Notes: generated by a model from the letters alone, not told the origin. Shown: positions 1 through 8,573, counted from the stretch's first letter. The stretch is DNA of 64,000 nt from UBA4636 sp045534575 (GCA_045534575.1 JAZSJZ010000008.1:26833-90832), one strand, 5' to 3'. Translations and numbers: made by a program.

Positions 1-229
1 GAAGTTCTCTTATTATGTGCTTAGAGTTGTTCATTGCTTTTGAAGCAACAACGATAACCGCCTTACTTTCGCTAATACCACGCGATAATTCGCTTTCAAA
101 ATCTTTACCGCGAGCAATATCTTCTCTATCTATAAAACACGAAATGCCGTTAGCCTCAAAATGTTTTACGATTGCATTTGCAACGTCCTCATTAACGTGA
201 GAGTAACTTATAAAAACGTCTTTTGCCAT
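1..229 (-). CDS. TIR-domain protein, N-terminal part (cut by window start)
   Basis: The first 76 residues are visible and the gene continues off the window. They match a TIR fold: the opening FISYSH strand, FIDREDIARG (box-2 region, about residues 32-41), then VIVVAS and NNSKHIIREL, where E75 sits at the position of the catalytic glutamate of NAD-cleaving TIR domains. Bacterial TIR proteins are often NADase effectors of anti-phage or toxin systems, but the partner domain that would decide this lies outside the window. The ATG is preceded by AAAAGGAGCGGTT, a strong ribosome site. The plus-strand reading at 15-200 is a shadow of this gene. Confidence 0.75.
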   Translation of the reverse strand, partial: MAKDVFISYSHVNEDVANAIVKHFEANGISCFIDREDIARGKDFESELSRGISESKAVIVVASKAMNNSKHIIREL

Positions 230-267
230 AACCGCTCCTTTTAAGAGTTTACTTTAGTAACTATAAT

Positions 268-296
268 ATTATACTCTATTTTAATAAAATTGTAAA
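268..296 (-). promoter_or_regulatory. sigma-A promoter of the TIR gene
   Basis: Read on the minus strand: TTTACA, 17-nt spacer, TATAAT, about 40 nt upstream of the start codon. The intergenic stretch 230-529 holds this promoter, the divergent one at 367-396 and one dispersed hairpin. Confidence 0.6.
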
Positions 297-366
297 GAGT
301 AAATTAAAATATTTTTAATTTATAAAAAACCTCGAAAAAGTTAGGTCTTAAATTTACTTTTTTTCG

Positions 367-396
367 TTGACAGTTTTTAATTTTTAATGTTATTAT
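367..396 (+). promoter_or_regulatory. sigma-A promoter upstream of the exonuclease gene
   Basis: TTGACA, 18-nt spacer, TATTAT. It points toward the exonuclease gene at 530. Confidence 0.5.
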
Positions 397-467
397 ATTT
401 TAAAAGGTGCGTTGCAAATTTATAACTTGCGTTAAAAACGGTGGGGAGAAAAAGTTTTTGAATTTGC

Positions 468-503
468 AAAAGTTGGGCTATAAGCCCGTTAACGGCATAT
501 TTT
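468..503 (+). repeat. dispersed hairpin element, forward copy overlapping a false gene start
   Basis: An A-run, GTTGGGC, then core TATAAGCCCGTTA followed by ACGGC and a short T-run. An open frame extends upstream of 530 through this copy, but the residues it would add have no place in the exonuclease fold, so the element should be 5'-leader and not coding. Confidence 0.7.
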
Positions 504-529
504 CAATAAAATTTTCAAAAAAGGGCGTT

Positions 530-1573
530 ATGAGGTTTTTATTTTTCGATATTGAATGTGCAAATTGCAATGCGGGCGTTTCAAAAATTTGTGAGTTTGG
601 CTACGTTTTAACTGACGAGAATTTAAACGAATTAGATAGTGATAATCTTCTTATCAATCCGCAAGCAAGTTTTAACACTTATGCTTTTAAAAGGGCGGGT
701 ATTGAACTTGCGTATCCTTATCACGAATATTATAACCACCCAACGCTTAACGAACGCTATGAGGAAATTAAAGCACTTTTGACCGATAGCGAAAACGTTC
801 CAATCGGTTTTTCAACCGATAACGACGCTAACTTTATTTTGTCTGATTTAAAAAGATTAAAACTTCCACTTTTTAACTTTAAGTTTATTGACGTTTTAAA
901 ACTTTTCGTTGAAGGATTGGGAAGGCAAGATAATTTGAGCCTTGACGCTATTTATAAAGAGTTAGTGGAAGAAGGCGATCTAGTTCACCACGAAGCACTA
1001 AACGATTCTCTTATGACGCTTAAGATTTTTGAAAGTTTTTGCAAAAAGGCGGAAATTTTACCTAAAGACGTTTTTGAAAAGTGTGCATACTCAACGGGCG
1101 AACTTTTTGAAGGAAGAATTGCTTTTCATAATAGGGCGTTTAGGTGGACTCAAGGCAATAAAATGACACCGCTTAACAAACGCTTAGTTAAATCGTTTAT
1201 CGAAGAGCGAGTTGTTGATAATGTTGACGAAAATTTAAAAGGCAAGTTTTTCGGCTTTTCTAAAGAATATGAAAAAGAACATTTTGCCCAAACCTTATTT
1301 GCAGTTGATAAAGTTTTATCTTGCGGAGCAAAATGGTCGAGCATGGTTTCTATGGCAGATTTTTTAGTTTATTTTTCAAAAGAAGAAAAGCAAAGTTTAT
1401 ATAAAGCGAAAAAGAAAAGAGCAAAACTAATATCTTGCGACGAGTTTTGCAAAATGCTAAAAATTAATAAAGCAGTGTTTTTAAACGGCAAATTCTCCGT
1501 TGATGATATTTTAGGTAAAATTAACTCTAACAGCGAGTGGTATAAAAAATACAAAAAACATTTAAGTTTATAA
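530..1573 (+). CDS. DEDDh-type 3'-5' exonuclease domain protein
   Basis: 347 residues from ATG 530. Residues 1-170 form a DnaQ-like exonuclease: D7-x-E9 (motif I, FFDIEC), D99 in NDANF (motif II) and H154-x-A-x-x-D159 (HEALND, motif III of the DEDDh class). The remaining ~175 residues are Lys/Phe-rich with no family I recognise. The enzyme should remove nucleotides from 3' ends of DNA or RNA; the substrate cannot be told from sequence. The frame stays open back to about 407, but that part contains a dispersed hairpin copy and lacks homology, so the start was set at 530. It is followed by a hairpin terminator at 1572. Confidence 0.7.
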   Translation: MRFLFFDIECANCNAGVSKICEFGYVLTDENLNELDSDNLLINPQASFNTYAFKRAGIELAYPYHEYYNHPTLNERYEEIKALLTDSENVPIGFSTDNDANFILSDLKRLKLPLFNFKFIDVLKLFVEGLGRQDNLSLDAIYKELVEEGDLVHHEALNDSLMTLKIFESFCKKAEILPKDVFEKCAYSTGELFEGRIAFHNRAFRWTQGNKMTPLNKRLVKSFIEERVVDNVDENLKGKFFGFSKEYEKEHFAQTLFAVDKVLSCGAKWSSMVSMADFLVYFSKEEKQSLYKAKKKRAKLISCDEFCKMLKINKAVFLNGKFSVDDILGKINSNSEWYKKYKKHLSL

Positions 1574-1609
1574 AAAGTGGGGCTATAACTTCATTAGCCT
1601 CACTTTTTT
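1572..1609 (+). terminator. dispersed hairpin element acting as terminator (forward)
   Basis: AAAAAGTGgGGC, core TATAACTTCATTA, then GCCtCACTTTTTT. Outer arms AAAGTG/CACTTT and GGC/GCC pair, and a T-run follows. It ends the exonuclease gene and leads into spoVT. Confidence 0.75.
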
Positions 1610-1649
1610 GACGCATAAAAACTTTGAATTTACAAAAAATAAGCGTGAT

Positions 1650-2183
1650 ATGAAAGGAATTATAAGACGAATTGACGAACTTGGAAGGGTTGTTATTCCA
1701 AAAGAAATGAGAAAAACTTTGCGTTTTAAAGAAGGTGAGCCTGTTGAGATTTTTGCCGATAGCGACGGGCTTTATATTAAGAAATTTTTGCCAATAGGCA
1801 CGGTTTTGGAGGTTGTTAAAACCATTGGCGACGCCGTTTATGAAACGCAAAAAATTTCCGTTCTAGTTAGCGATAGCGAAAAAATTATCTTCGCAAAAGG
1901 TGGAAAATCTAAAGGCGCTGAAGATAAGAAAATTTCTAAAAAACTAGAAAATGTTTTAAGCGAAAGAAAGGTAATGCTCTTTAGCGTTAATGAAAATAAA
2001 GAAGCGCTAACTTTAACGGTTGACGATTTGAGTTTTAAGAACACAATCGTTGCGCCAATCATATCTAAAGGCGACCTTTACGGCTCGATAATTTTCGCAA
2101 CTGACGAAAATGAAGGTTTTGATGCTCGTAGCATTTCTATTATTAAACTTTGCGCTGAAATTATTGCTAGGCAACTTCCGTGA
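1650..2183 (+). CDS. spoVT: stage V sporulation protein T (AbrB-family regulator)
   Basis: 177 residues, almost exactly the usual SpoVT length. Residues 1-50 are the swapped-hairpin AbrB DNA-binding domain (MKGIIRRIDELGRVVIPKEM), and about 55-177 is a GAF-like sensor domain. In Bacillus SpoVT regulates forespore sigma-G genes. The ATG at 1650 matches the canonical N terminus; an upstream in-frame codon at 1608 would only add residues derived from terminator sequence. The stop codon overlaps the GTG start of the next gene, and the order spoVT - spoVB-like - mazG is the conserved Firmicutes order, which supports the call strongly. Confidence 0.93.
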   Translation: MKGIIRRIDELGRVVIPKEMRKTLRFKEGEPVEIFADSDGLYIKKFLPIGTVLEVVKTIGDAVYETQKISVLVSDSEKIIFAKGGKSKGAEDKKISKKLENVLSERKVMLFSVNENKEALTLTVDDLSFKNTIVAPIISKGDLYGSIIFATDENEGFDARSISIIKLCAEIIARQLP

Positions 2184-3472
2184 AAGATAAAATTTTAGAA
2201 AGCGCGCTTTTGCTTGGGATTGGCGGAGTTATTTGCAAAATTATCGGTGCCGTTTATAGGGTGCTATTAACCAACGCAATCGGCACGGTTGGAATAGGGC
2301 TTTATCAAATGGTTTTTCCTATCTATACCATTATGCTAACCTTTTCTTCAACCGGCGTGCCAACGGCAATTTCAAAACTAATCGCTGAAGGCAAAAATGC
2401 TAAAAAAGTGCTCTATAAGTCGATTATCACGTTTTTTGTGGTGGGAATTATCGGTTTTTTTGCAATAATTTTATTATCAAAACCGCTCGCTAGCCTTCAA
2501 GGGAACAGCCAAATTTATAAACTATATTTAGCAATCGCGCCGTCGGTGGCAATAGTGTCTTTGATATCTTGTTTTAGAGGGTATCATCAAGGCAAACTCA
2601 ATATGCTACCAACGGCGCTTTCGCAAATTATAGAGCAAATAGTAAAGGTTGTTTTTGGGCTAGCACTTGCCAACTTGTTTGGTAAAACCCCGCTCGAAAA
2701 AGCTTTTTTTGCAACGCTTGCCGTTACCATTAGCGAATTTTTCGCGCTTATTTTTATTTTATTAATAAAAAGAAATCACGAGCATGAACAAAATTCTAGT
2801 GTTAGCGCAAAAACAATTTTAAGAGTTTCAATTCCAATAACCATAACTTCCATTTTGTTGCCACTATCTCACGCAATCGATAGTTTTCTTTTAATAAATC
2901 TCTACCCGTTGCCGATAGATAAAGCAACTTCGCTTTTTGGTATTTATACGGGCGTTGTGGAAAGTTTAATTCAACTGCCTGTATCTATTTGTTATGCGCT
3001 ATCCGTAGTTGCTGTGCCGATAATTGCGAAAAACAAGGAAGATAAATTAGCAAAAGACAAAATTTTAATTTATACGCTAATATCAAGCCTAGTTTTTGCA
3101 GTTTTCACTTTTTTGTTTTCAAATTTTGCAATAGAATTTTTATATAAATCAATGCCAAGTGCCGACAAGCAAATTGCTAAACTTTTGCTTAAAATCTCAT
3201 CAGTTTCCATAGTGTTATTATCGCTTTTGCAAAGCATGAACGCAACGCTTTTTGCTAAAGATAGGCTATATTTGCCGTCGCTATTTATGCTGTTTGGTCT
3301 AATTACGAAAATAATTTTAACGCTAATTCTTGCGCCAAACCCACGGTTTTTCGTTATCTCAAACGCCATTTGCGATATATCTTGTTTTTTTGTTGCGACT
3401 TTTTGCAATTTGTTGTATATTATTAGGGAAAGAAAATTATTATCAAGGGTTAAAACCCTTGGCGTGGGATGA
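2180..3472 (+). CDS. SpoVB/YabM-like polysaccharide flippase (MVF/MOP superfamily)
   Basis: 430 residues, about 12 predicted membrane helices. The N-terminal pattern GIGGVICKIIGAVYRVLL with the following FSSTGVPTAISKLIAE is typical of SpoVB/YabM/YtgP-type lipid-linked oligosaccharide flippases. The GTG start overlaps the spoVT stop, so the two are translationally coupled. Position between spoVT and mazG corresponds to Bacillus yabM. Residues about 75-88 (KKVLYKSIIT) are encoded by a copy of the dispersed hairpin element at 2402-2440, falling in a loop-to-helix junction. Confidence 0.85.
   Translation: MKDKILESALLLGIGGVICKIIGAVYRVLLTNAIGTVGIGLYQMVFPIYTIMLTFSSTGVPTAISKLIAEGKNAKKVLYKSIITFFVVGIIGFFAIILLSKPLASLQGNSQIYKLYLAIAPSVAIVSLISCFRGYHQGKLNMLPTALSQIIEQIVKVVFGLALANLFGKTPLEKAFFATLAVTISEFFALIFILLIKRNHEHEQNSSVSAKTILRVSIPITITSILLPLSHAIDSFLLINLYPLPIDKATSLFGIYTGVVESLIQLPVSICYALSVVAVPIIAKNKEDKLAKDKILIYTLISSLVFAVFTFLFSNFAIEFLYKSMPSADKQIAKLLLKISSVSIVLLSLLQSMNATLFAKDRLYLPSLFMLFGLITKIILTLILAPNPRFFVISNAICDISCFFVATFCNLLYIIRERKLLSRVKTLGVG
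2402..2440 (+). repeat. dispersed hairpin element inside the spoVB-like gene
   Basis: A6-GTGCTC, core TATAAGTCGATTATC, then ACG and TTTTTT. The core equals that of the intergenic copies, although here it is coding. Confidence 0.65.
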
Positions 3473-3473
3473 T

Positions 3474-4862
3474 ATGGCGTTAACGATTATAGGCTTAGGC
3501 GTTGAAAAGGGCGACATTTCGCTAAGAGCAATTGAAAAAATTAAAACCGCTGAAAAGGTCGTTTTAAGAACTAAAAACACCGACTCCGCAAGTTCCGTTT
3601 TAGAACTTTGCGACGCAGTTTCTCTCGACTATGTTTACGAAAAGTCGAGAAATTTTCAAACGCTAAATAAAAATATCGTTAAAGAAATTAAAGCGCTTAC
3701 AAAACAATATTCTAGCGTTTGCTATCTTGTTGACGGCGCTGTTAGCGAAGATTATTCGGCAAAGGAACTTATAAAAACGCTAAAGGGCGTTGAAGTTATT
3801 GAAGGTGCGTCTAAAGCGTCGAACGCACTAGCAAGGCTTGGGCTTTGCGGGGAAGGCGCAACTAGCGTTTCGGCTTACGAGATTGAGAATTTTTCAGCGT
3901 TTTCATATCCTCTTATCGTTTACGATTTAGATAGTTACTTCTTAGCGTCTTTATGGAAAATAAAACTCACCGAACTTATCGGCGAAGAACAAAAAGTCAG
4001 CCTATATATCGATAAACGCGTAATTTCTATTCCTGTTTACGAACTTGACCGCCAAGAAGGCTTCGATTATTCCACCGTTTTAATTGTTGAAAATAGCCCC
4101 TTAAAAGATAAAACGAGATTTTATTTTGACGACCTTTTTGAAATTATAAAAATTCTAAGAGGCGAAAACGGTTGCCCGTGGGATAGAGTGCAAACAAAAG
4201 AGAGCATTAAGAAAGATTTGGTTGAAGAGTGCTATGAACTAATTGATGCTATCAACAAAAACGATGAAGATAAAATGCTCGAAGAGATTGGCGACGTTAT
4301 TTTGCAAGCCGTTTTCCACTTAACGCTTGCCGAAGAGCGTGAAGCATTTTCTCGTTATGACGTTTTGTCGGCTTTATGCGAAAAACTTATTTTCCGCCAC
4401 TCGCACATTTTTGGTGGAGATAGCGCTGATTCAGCCGAAACGGCGCTCGATGTGTGGAACAAAAACAAACAAATAGAAAAGGGTTTTGACACCGTTTATT
4501 CTTACGTTAGCGACGTGCCAGAATGCTTGCCTTCGTTAATTCGAGCAGAAAAGGTTTTAAAGAGGCAAAAAAGATCTAACTTTAACGTTTTAGAGCCGAC
4601 GCTAAAAGATTTAACCAGCCTTTTAGAACAAATAGAAAACACTCAGTCGGCTGATAAGTTGTTCGGCGAATTCCTATTGCTACTATTGGCGTTTGTTAGG
4701 GGAAAAGTTTCTTCTTGTGAAGAGAGTTTATACGACGCTATTATGAACGACTTAGAACTTTTAAAATCTGTTGAAGAAGATTTGATGGCGCAAGGTTTTA
4801 ACCTTAAAGATTGCGATAAAGAGTTGGTAAAAAAAGCGTATGAAAAACGTAAAAAGTCTTAG
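3474..4862 (+). CDS. mazG: MazG/YabN: SAM-methylase-like domain fused to NTP pyrophosphohydrolase
   Basis: 462 residues. About 1-215 is a tetrapyrrole-methylase-like domain (IIGLGVEKGD start) and about 220-460 the MazG domain: GENGCPWDR, then VEECYELIDAI and EEIGDVILQAVFH carrying the metal-binding E-x-x-E and E-x-x-D sets. MazG enzymes hydrolyse NTPs to NMP and PPi, clearing abnormal nucleotides. The two-domain form is that of Firmicutes YabN, and the position after spoVB-like matches. ATG 3474 lies 1 nt past the previous stop; earlier in-frame codons lie inside the flippase gene. Its 3' end overlaps dusB by 23 nt. Confidence 0.9.
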   Translation: MALTIIGLGVEKGDISLRAIEKIKTAEKVVLRTKNTDSASSVLELCDAVSLDYVYEKSRNFQTLNKNIVKEIKALTKQYSSVCYLVDGAVSEDYSAKELIKTLKGVEVIEGASKASNALARLGLCGEGATSVSAYEIENFSAFSYPLIVYDLDSYFLASLWKIKLTELIGEEQKVSLYIDKRVISIPVYELDRQEGFDYSTVLIVENSPLKDKTRFYFDDLFEIIKILRGENGCPWDRVQTKESIKKDLVEECYELIDAINKNDEDKMLEEIGDVILQAVFHLTLAEEREAFSRYDVLSALCEKLIFRHSHIFGGDSADSAETALDVWNKNKQIEKGFDTVYSYVSDVPECLPSLIRAEKVLKRQKRSNFNVLEPTLKDLTSLLEQIENTQSADKLFGEFLLLLLAFVRGKVSSCEESLYDAIMNDLELLKSVEEDLMAQGFNLKDCDKELVKKAYEKRKKS

Positions 4863-5784
4863 TATAGGTTCGTTAACGCTAAAAAACAACGTTTTTGTTG
4901 CACCGCTTGCAGGCTTTAGCGACTATGCTTTTAGAACTGTTTGCTACGAACTTGGAGCAGGGCTAGCGGTTGGCGAAATGGTTAGCGCTAAAGGGTTAAA
5001 ATATAACAGCGAGGCAACGAAAAGCCTTTTAAAAACAACTGATGCTGAATACGTAAAGGCAACTCAAATTTTCGGCAGAGACCCTTTTATTATGCGTGAA
5101 GCAGTTGAAAGTTTAGAGTTTGAAAAGTTTGATATTGTTGATATCAACTTTGGTTGCCCCGTTCCTAAAGTTTTTCTAAACGGCGAAGGTAGCGCGCTTT
5201 TAAAAGACGGGAAACAGGTTGAAAAAATCGTAGCGGAGTGCGTTAAATCTGGTAAGATTATAACGGCAAAAATAAGGCTTGGCGTTGAAAAAGATAATTT
5301 TGTGGCAACTGAAATTGCTAAAAGAATTGAAGGCGCGGGAGCAAAAATGGTTACCGTGCACGCAAGAACTAGAGAAGATTTTTATTCGGGCGAGCCAAAA
5401 TTTAAGGAAGTGGAAAAGGTCGTAAACTCGATTAAAATCCCCGTAATTTATAACGGCTCGGTTTTTTCTAAAGAAGATTTTGACTTTTATTTAACTCAAA
5501 CGGGCGCGTCTGGCGTAATGCTAGGGCGTGGGGCTTTAAGAGAGCCGTGGCTTATAAAAAAGATTTTAGGCGAAGATGATTTTGATAGAAAAACTATCAT
5601 TAACAGGCATATAGACCTACTTTTTGCCGAAAATGACGAAGAGCGAACGGTGGTAACTTTAAGAAAACAAATGGCTTACTACTTAACGAACGTGAAAAAT
5701 GCGAAAAATTTAAGGCAAAAAGTTTTCTCTGTTACAACAAAAAATGAGTTAAAAGAAATTATAGAAGAAATAGAGTTTATTTAA
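4840..5784 (+). CDS. dusB: tRNA-dihydrouridine synthase (DusB-like)
   Basis: 314 residues, a flavoenzyme that reduces uridine in tRNA. A TIM-barrel spans about 1-230: APLAGFSDYAFR (FMN site), NFGCPVPKV with the catalytic C106, AKIRLG (FMN-binding Lys) and VTVHARTR (active-site His), then GVMLGRGAL (phosphate site); a helical tRNA-binding domain follows. The start overlaps mazG, implying one transcript from spoVT through dusB. Typical length for the family. Confidence 0.93.
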   Translation: MKNVKSLSIGSLTLKNNVFVAPLAGFSDYAFRTVCYELGAGLAVGEMVSAKGLKYNSEATKSLLKTTDAEYVKATQIFGRDPFIMREAVESLEFEKFDIVDINFGCPVPKVFLNGEGSALLKDGKQVEKIVAECVKSGKIITAKIRLGVEKDNFVATEIAKRIEGAGAKMVTVHARTREDFYSGEPKFKEVEKVVNSIKIPVIYNGSVFSKEDFDFYLTQTGASGVMLGRGALREPWLIKKILGEDDFDRKTIINRHIDLLFAENDEERTVVTLRKQMAYYLTNVKNAKNLRQKVFSVTTKNELKEIIEEIEFI

Positions 5785-5793
5785 GTTTAACCA

Positions 5794-5824
5794 TTGAACT
5801 TTTAAACTAACAAATTCATATAAT
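5794..5824 (+). promoter_or_regulatory. possible promoter giving a near-leaderless mRNA
   Basis: TTGAAC, 19-nt spacer, TATAAT. The -10 box ends only 8 nt before ATG 5833, and no ribosome site is visible, so the message would start at or next to the start codon. The spacer is longer than ideal. Confidence 0.35.
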
Positions 5825-5832
5825 ATAGCGTT

Positions 5833-6489
5833 ATGCTTAAAGGAATTAACGTTGGTTTTTTTATTGGAGAAGATATAACTGCAGTTGAGATTGAAAAGTT
5901 TTCGGCTGTAGATATTGCTGTTTTTGTTTTAAAAAAATATTCTTTTGTATCTGTCAAAAGCGAACTTGATAACAAGACTGATAGTTTTGTTAAAATGGCT
6001 GAAATTTCCAAAAAGATAAAGGGCGCAGTATTGTTTTCGCTTATAACTGACACTTTTGGAATAATCCGCCAATCGGTTGCGTGTTTTAAGTTAGGAAAAC
6101 TAGATTTTATTGCAGATTGCAATCGCTCTTCAAGTAGAACGGCTAGCGGTTTTGGCTATAAAAGCATAGCCATTAAAAATGCGGGTAAAGTTGGCGTTGC
6201 TGTTGGGAAAGATATTTTAGATTATCAATGCATAAAAACGCTTTCGCTTTGCGGAAATGATGCGATAATCAACCTATCGGCGGACATTTTTGATTTTAAC
6301 ATGCAAGAACTTGTTTCTGCAATAGCATATCTTAACGGTATGCCGATTGTATCAGTTAATAAAACTAAGATAGTTTTTTGCGATGCTTTTGGCAAAGTTT
6401 TATTTTCATCTAGCGATAATTTTGGCATAGTTTTTTTGCCGTTTAAAAAAAGATTTTCACAAATTTCTATCAAAACAAGGGGTGTTTGA
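5833..6489 (+). CDS. nitrilase-superfamily-like protein lacking the catalytic triad
   Basis: 218 residues. The pattern DCNRSSSRTASGFGYKSIAIK, then VGVAVGKDILDYQCIKTL and GNDAIINLSADIFDFNMQELVSAIAYLN resembles the second half of a carbon-nitrogen hydrolase (strand, nucleophile elbow, helix). The usual Glu-Lys-Cys triad is not seen: the FPE motif reads FVL, and the ICYD elbow reads VGKD, so the cysteine is missing. It is therefore likely a non-catalytic or repurposed relative; fold assignment from motifs alone is tentative. It lies just upstream of trmL (2-nt gap) and probably shares its transcript. Confidence 0.4.
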   Translation: MLKGINVGFFIGEDITAVEIEKFSAVDIAVFVLKKYSFVSVKSELDNKTDSFVKMAEISKKIKGAVLFSLITDTFGIIRQSVACFKLGKLDFIADCNRSSSRTASGFGYKSIAIKNAGKVGVAVGKDILDYQCIKTLSLCGNDAIINLSADIFDFNMQELVSAIAYLNGMPIVSVNKTKIVFCDAFGKVLFSSSDNFGIVFLPFKKRFSQISIKTRGV

Positions 6490-6490
6490 T

Positions 6491-6988
6491 ATGTGTTTTA
6501 ACATAGTTTTAGTCGAGCCAGAAATTCCACAAAACACGGGCAACATAGTTAGAACTTGTGCTTCAACCGGCGCAAAACTTCATCTAGTTCGTCCGCTCGG
6601 GTTCGACACGTCGGACAAGATGCTAAAAAGAGCGGGGCTTGATTATTGGCATTTTGTTGATATTACATATTATGATAGCATTGAAGAGGTTATGGACAAG
6701 CACTATAAGGGCGATAATTTTTATTTTTTATCGACCAAAGCTAAGAAAAACTATTGCGACGTAAATTTTAAAGACGGCGATTTTTTAGTTTTCGGCAAAG
6801 AAACGAGGGGCTTGAACGAACTTCTTTTAGAAAAATATTACGATAAGACCTTACGAATTCCTATGCGCGACGAAATTCGTTCGCTAAACTTAGCAAACAG
6901 CGTTGCCATTTGCCTATATGAAGCACTTCGCCAAAACGGGTTTGGTGGGCTGGTAGATCAAGGCGAACTTACGGGAAGAGGTTATTAA
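6491..6988 (+). CDS. trmL: tRNA (cytidine/uridine-34 2'-O)-methyltransferase, SPOUT family
   Basis: 165 residues, the normal TrmL size. It begins NIVLVEPEIPQNTGNIVRTC (SPOUT motif 1) and ends with the knot: FLVFGKETRGL, LRIPMRDEIRSLNLANSVAICLYEALRQ. TrmL methylates the ribose of the wobble nucleotide in tRNA-Leu isoacceptors using SAM. ATG 6491 has AGGGG 7 nt upstream; a GTG at 6482 is also in frame but overlaps the ribosome site. Confidence 0.93.
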   Translation: MCFNIVLVEPEIPQNTGNIVRTCASTGAKLHLVRPLGFDTSDKMLKRAGLDYWHFVDITYYDSIEEVMDKHYKGDNFYFLSTKAKKNYCDVNFKDGDFLVFGKETRGLNELLLEKYYDKTLRIPMRDEIRSLNLANSVAICLYEALRQNGFGGLVDQGELTGRGY

Positions 6989-6998
6989 GGGGGATAAA

Positions 6999-8543
6999 AT
7001 GAAAAAACTATTGTGTTTAATGTGCGTTTTAGTTATGCTGTTTGCCGTTGGTTGCAACAATAACGGAATTGAAAATGAAGAGCCTAAAAGTTTGACTTAT
7101 AGGGAACTTAGAAACGAAGAGGGCGAACTTTACGGGTTTGAGGTTGCAGACCTTGGAAACATAACGGCTAGCGAGATAACAATTCCATCAACGATTTACG
7201 GTCAACCTGTTTTAAAGATTGCATACGGTGCGTTTAATGGAAAAGGTAATATCACAAAAATCGTTATTCCAAGTAGCGTTGTTGAAATTGAAGAAGGTGC
7301 GTTCTTTGGTTGCAGTGAACTTACTGATTTATTAATTCCAAGTAGCGTTAGAAAGATTGGCGACCTTGCCTTTTCGTATTGCCCAAAACTAAAATTTAAC
7401 GAGTATGAAGGTTGCAAATATTTAGGCGATACCGAAAACCCTTACCACATATTAGTTTCTGTAAACGACAAAACGGCAAGCAACGTTTCATTACATAATA
7501 GCACGGGCATTATTTATTATTCGTCGCTATCAGGCTCTAGCGTTAGTGCGATTTCTCTGCCAAGCACCGTTAAATTTATTGCGGACACAGCCTTTACCTC
7601 TTGCATAGAGTTGCAAACTATTACGGTTGCTCAAGATAATTCGGTTTTCAAGGCTGAACAAAATTGCATTTTACAAAAAGATGATAACTCGCTCGTTCTA
7701 GCAACGAGTGGCGCGGAAATTCCATCTAGCGTTAAGACGATAAAAAGTGGTGCGTTCTCGTGCTGTGGCGGGGAGTATTTTGTAACAAAAACTATTCCAA
7801 ACACTGTTGAAACGATTGAAAGCGGTGCTTTTTCCGGCTCGAAATTTAAAAGCGTGAATATTCCAGCAAAAGCCGTTAATCTTGACGCAAACTTATTCTT
7901 GGGCTGTTCTACCATTGAGGAAATTACGGTAGATAGCCAAAACGAAAAGTTCTATTCCGTTGGGAATATGATTGTTGATATTGAAGAAAAGAGGGTTCTT
8001 GCTGGTTGCAAAACGAGTGTTATTCCTGACGATAACACTATTAAGACTATTGGCGAATACGCATTTAATAGTTGTTCTGGGCTTACCACAATGATAATTC
8101 CAGAAGGCGTTCGAAGAATAGAGACATCAGCTTTTGCAAATTGCTGGGCGTTAAGCGAGCTTAAACTTCCGTCAACTTTAACTTATATCGGCGATGACGC
8201 TTTCTATTTTTGCAGAAGTTTAACAACTGTAAGAATACCTCAAAGCGTTGCAAATTCTCTTAGCGAAGAAACTTTCTCAAGTTGCTTTAACCTTGAAAGC
8301 GTTGAAATTCCATCGTCAATAACCAAAATTACAGTTTCTGTGTTTAAAAACTGCTCAAAGCTTAATAAGATTTATTTCATGGGTTCAAAAGAAGAGTTTG
8401 ACGCGTTAGACGTAAAGTCAGGCAATGAGAATTTTAAAGAGGCAACAGTTTATTTCTATAGCGAAACCGAGCCTCAAGAAGAGGGCAATTTCTATCACTA
8501 CGTTGAGGGTGAAATTGTTATTTGGGAAAATACCCAAAATTAA
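6999..8543 (+). CDS. BspA-type leucine-rich-repeat (LRR_5) surface lipoprotein
   Basis: 514 residues. A lipoprotein signal ends FAVGC (C19). The mature protein is built from about 23-residue LRR_5 repeats with the pattern ITIPSSV-x-x-I-x-x-x-AF-x-x-C-x-x-L, clearest at about 85-130 and 335-470. Such BspA-like proteins are anchored outside the cell and often bind host or plant-fibre components; the ligand is unknown. It starts 10 nt after trmL with an AAGGGGG ribosome site, and a dispersed hairpin follows the stop. A second, larger LRR protein sits at 38040. Confidence 0.88.
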   Translation: MKKLLCLMCVLVMLFAVGCNNNGIENEEPKSLTYRELRNEEGELYGFEVADLGNITASEITIPSTIYGQPVLKIAYGAFNGKGNITKIVIPSSVVEIEEGAFFGCSELTDLLIPSSVRKIGDLAFSYCPKLKFNEYEGCKYLGDTENPYHILVSVNDKTASNVSLHNSTGIIYYSSLSGSSVSAISLPSTVKFIADTAFTSCIELQTITVAQDNSVFKAEQNCILQKDDNSLVLATSGAEIPSSVKTIKSGAFSCCGGEYFVTKTIPNTVETIESGAFSGSKFKSVNIPAKAVNLDANLFLGCSTIEEITVDSQNEKFYSVGNMIVDIEEKRVLAGCKTSVIPDDNTIKTIGEYAFNSCSGLTTMIIPEGVRRIETSAFANCWALSELKLPSTLTYIGDDAFYFCRSLTTVRIPQSVANSLSEETFSSCFNLESVEIPSSITKITVSVFKNCSKLNKIYFMGSKEEFDALDVKSGNENFKEATVYFYSETEPQEEGNFYHYVEGEIVIWENTQN

Positions 8544-8573
8544 AAAAGTGGGGCTATAACCCCGTTATTTAAC
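8544..8573 (+). terminator. dispersed hairpin element (forward), weak terminator
   Basis: AAAAAGTGGGGC, TATAACCCCGTTA. An alternative GGGG/CCCC stem closes over the core. AACG-TTTTT lies just downstream. Confidence 0.6.

Noticed and set aside
15..200. Plus-strand reading of 61 residues
   Set aside because: It is the complement of a clear TIR-domain gene on the minus strand with a strong ribosome site.
407..529. N-terminal extension of the exonuclease gene
   Set aside because: Contains a dispersed hairpin copy and follows directly after the promoter; the canonical exonuclease start is at 530.
1608..1649. N-terminal extension of SpoVT
   Set aside because: Derived from terminator sequence; SpoVT orthologues begin at MKGIIRRID.
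3478..3498. Possible element copy at the mazG start (GTTAACGATTATAGGC)
   Set aside because: Core is 3 nt short and the residues are the conserved methylase start.
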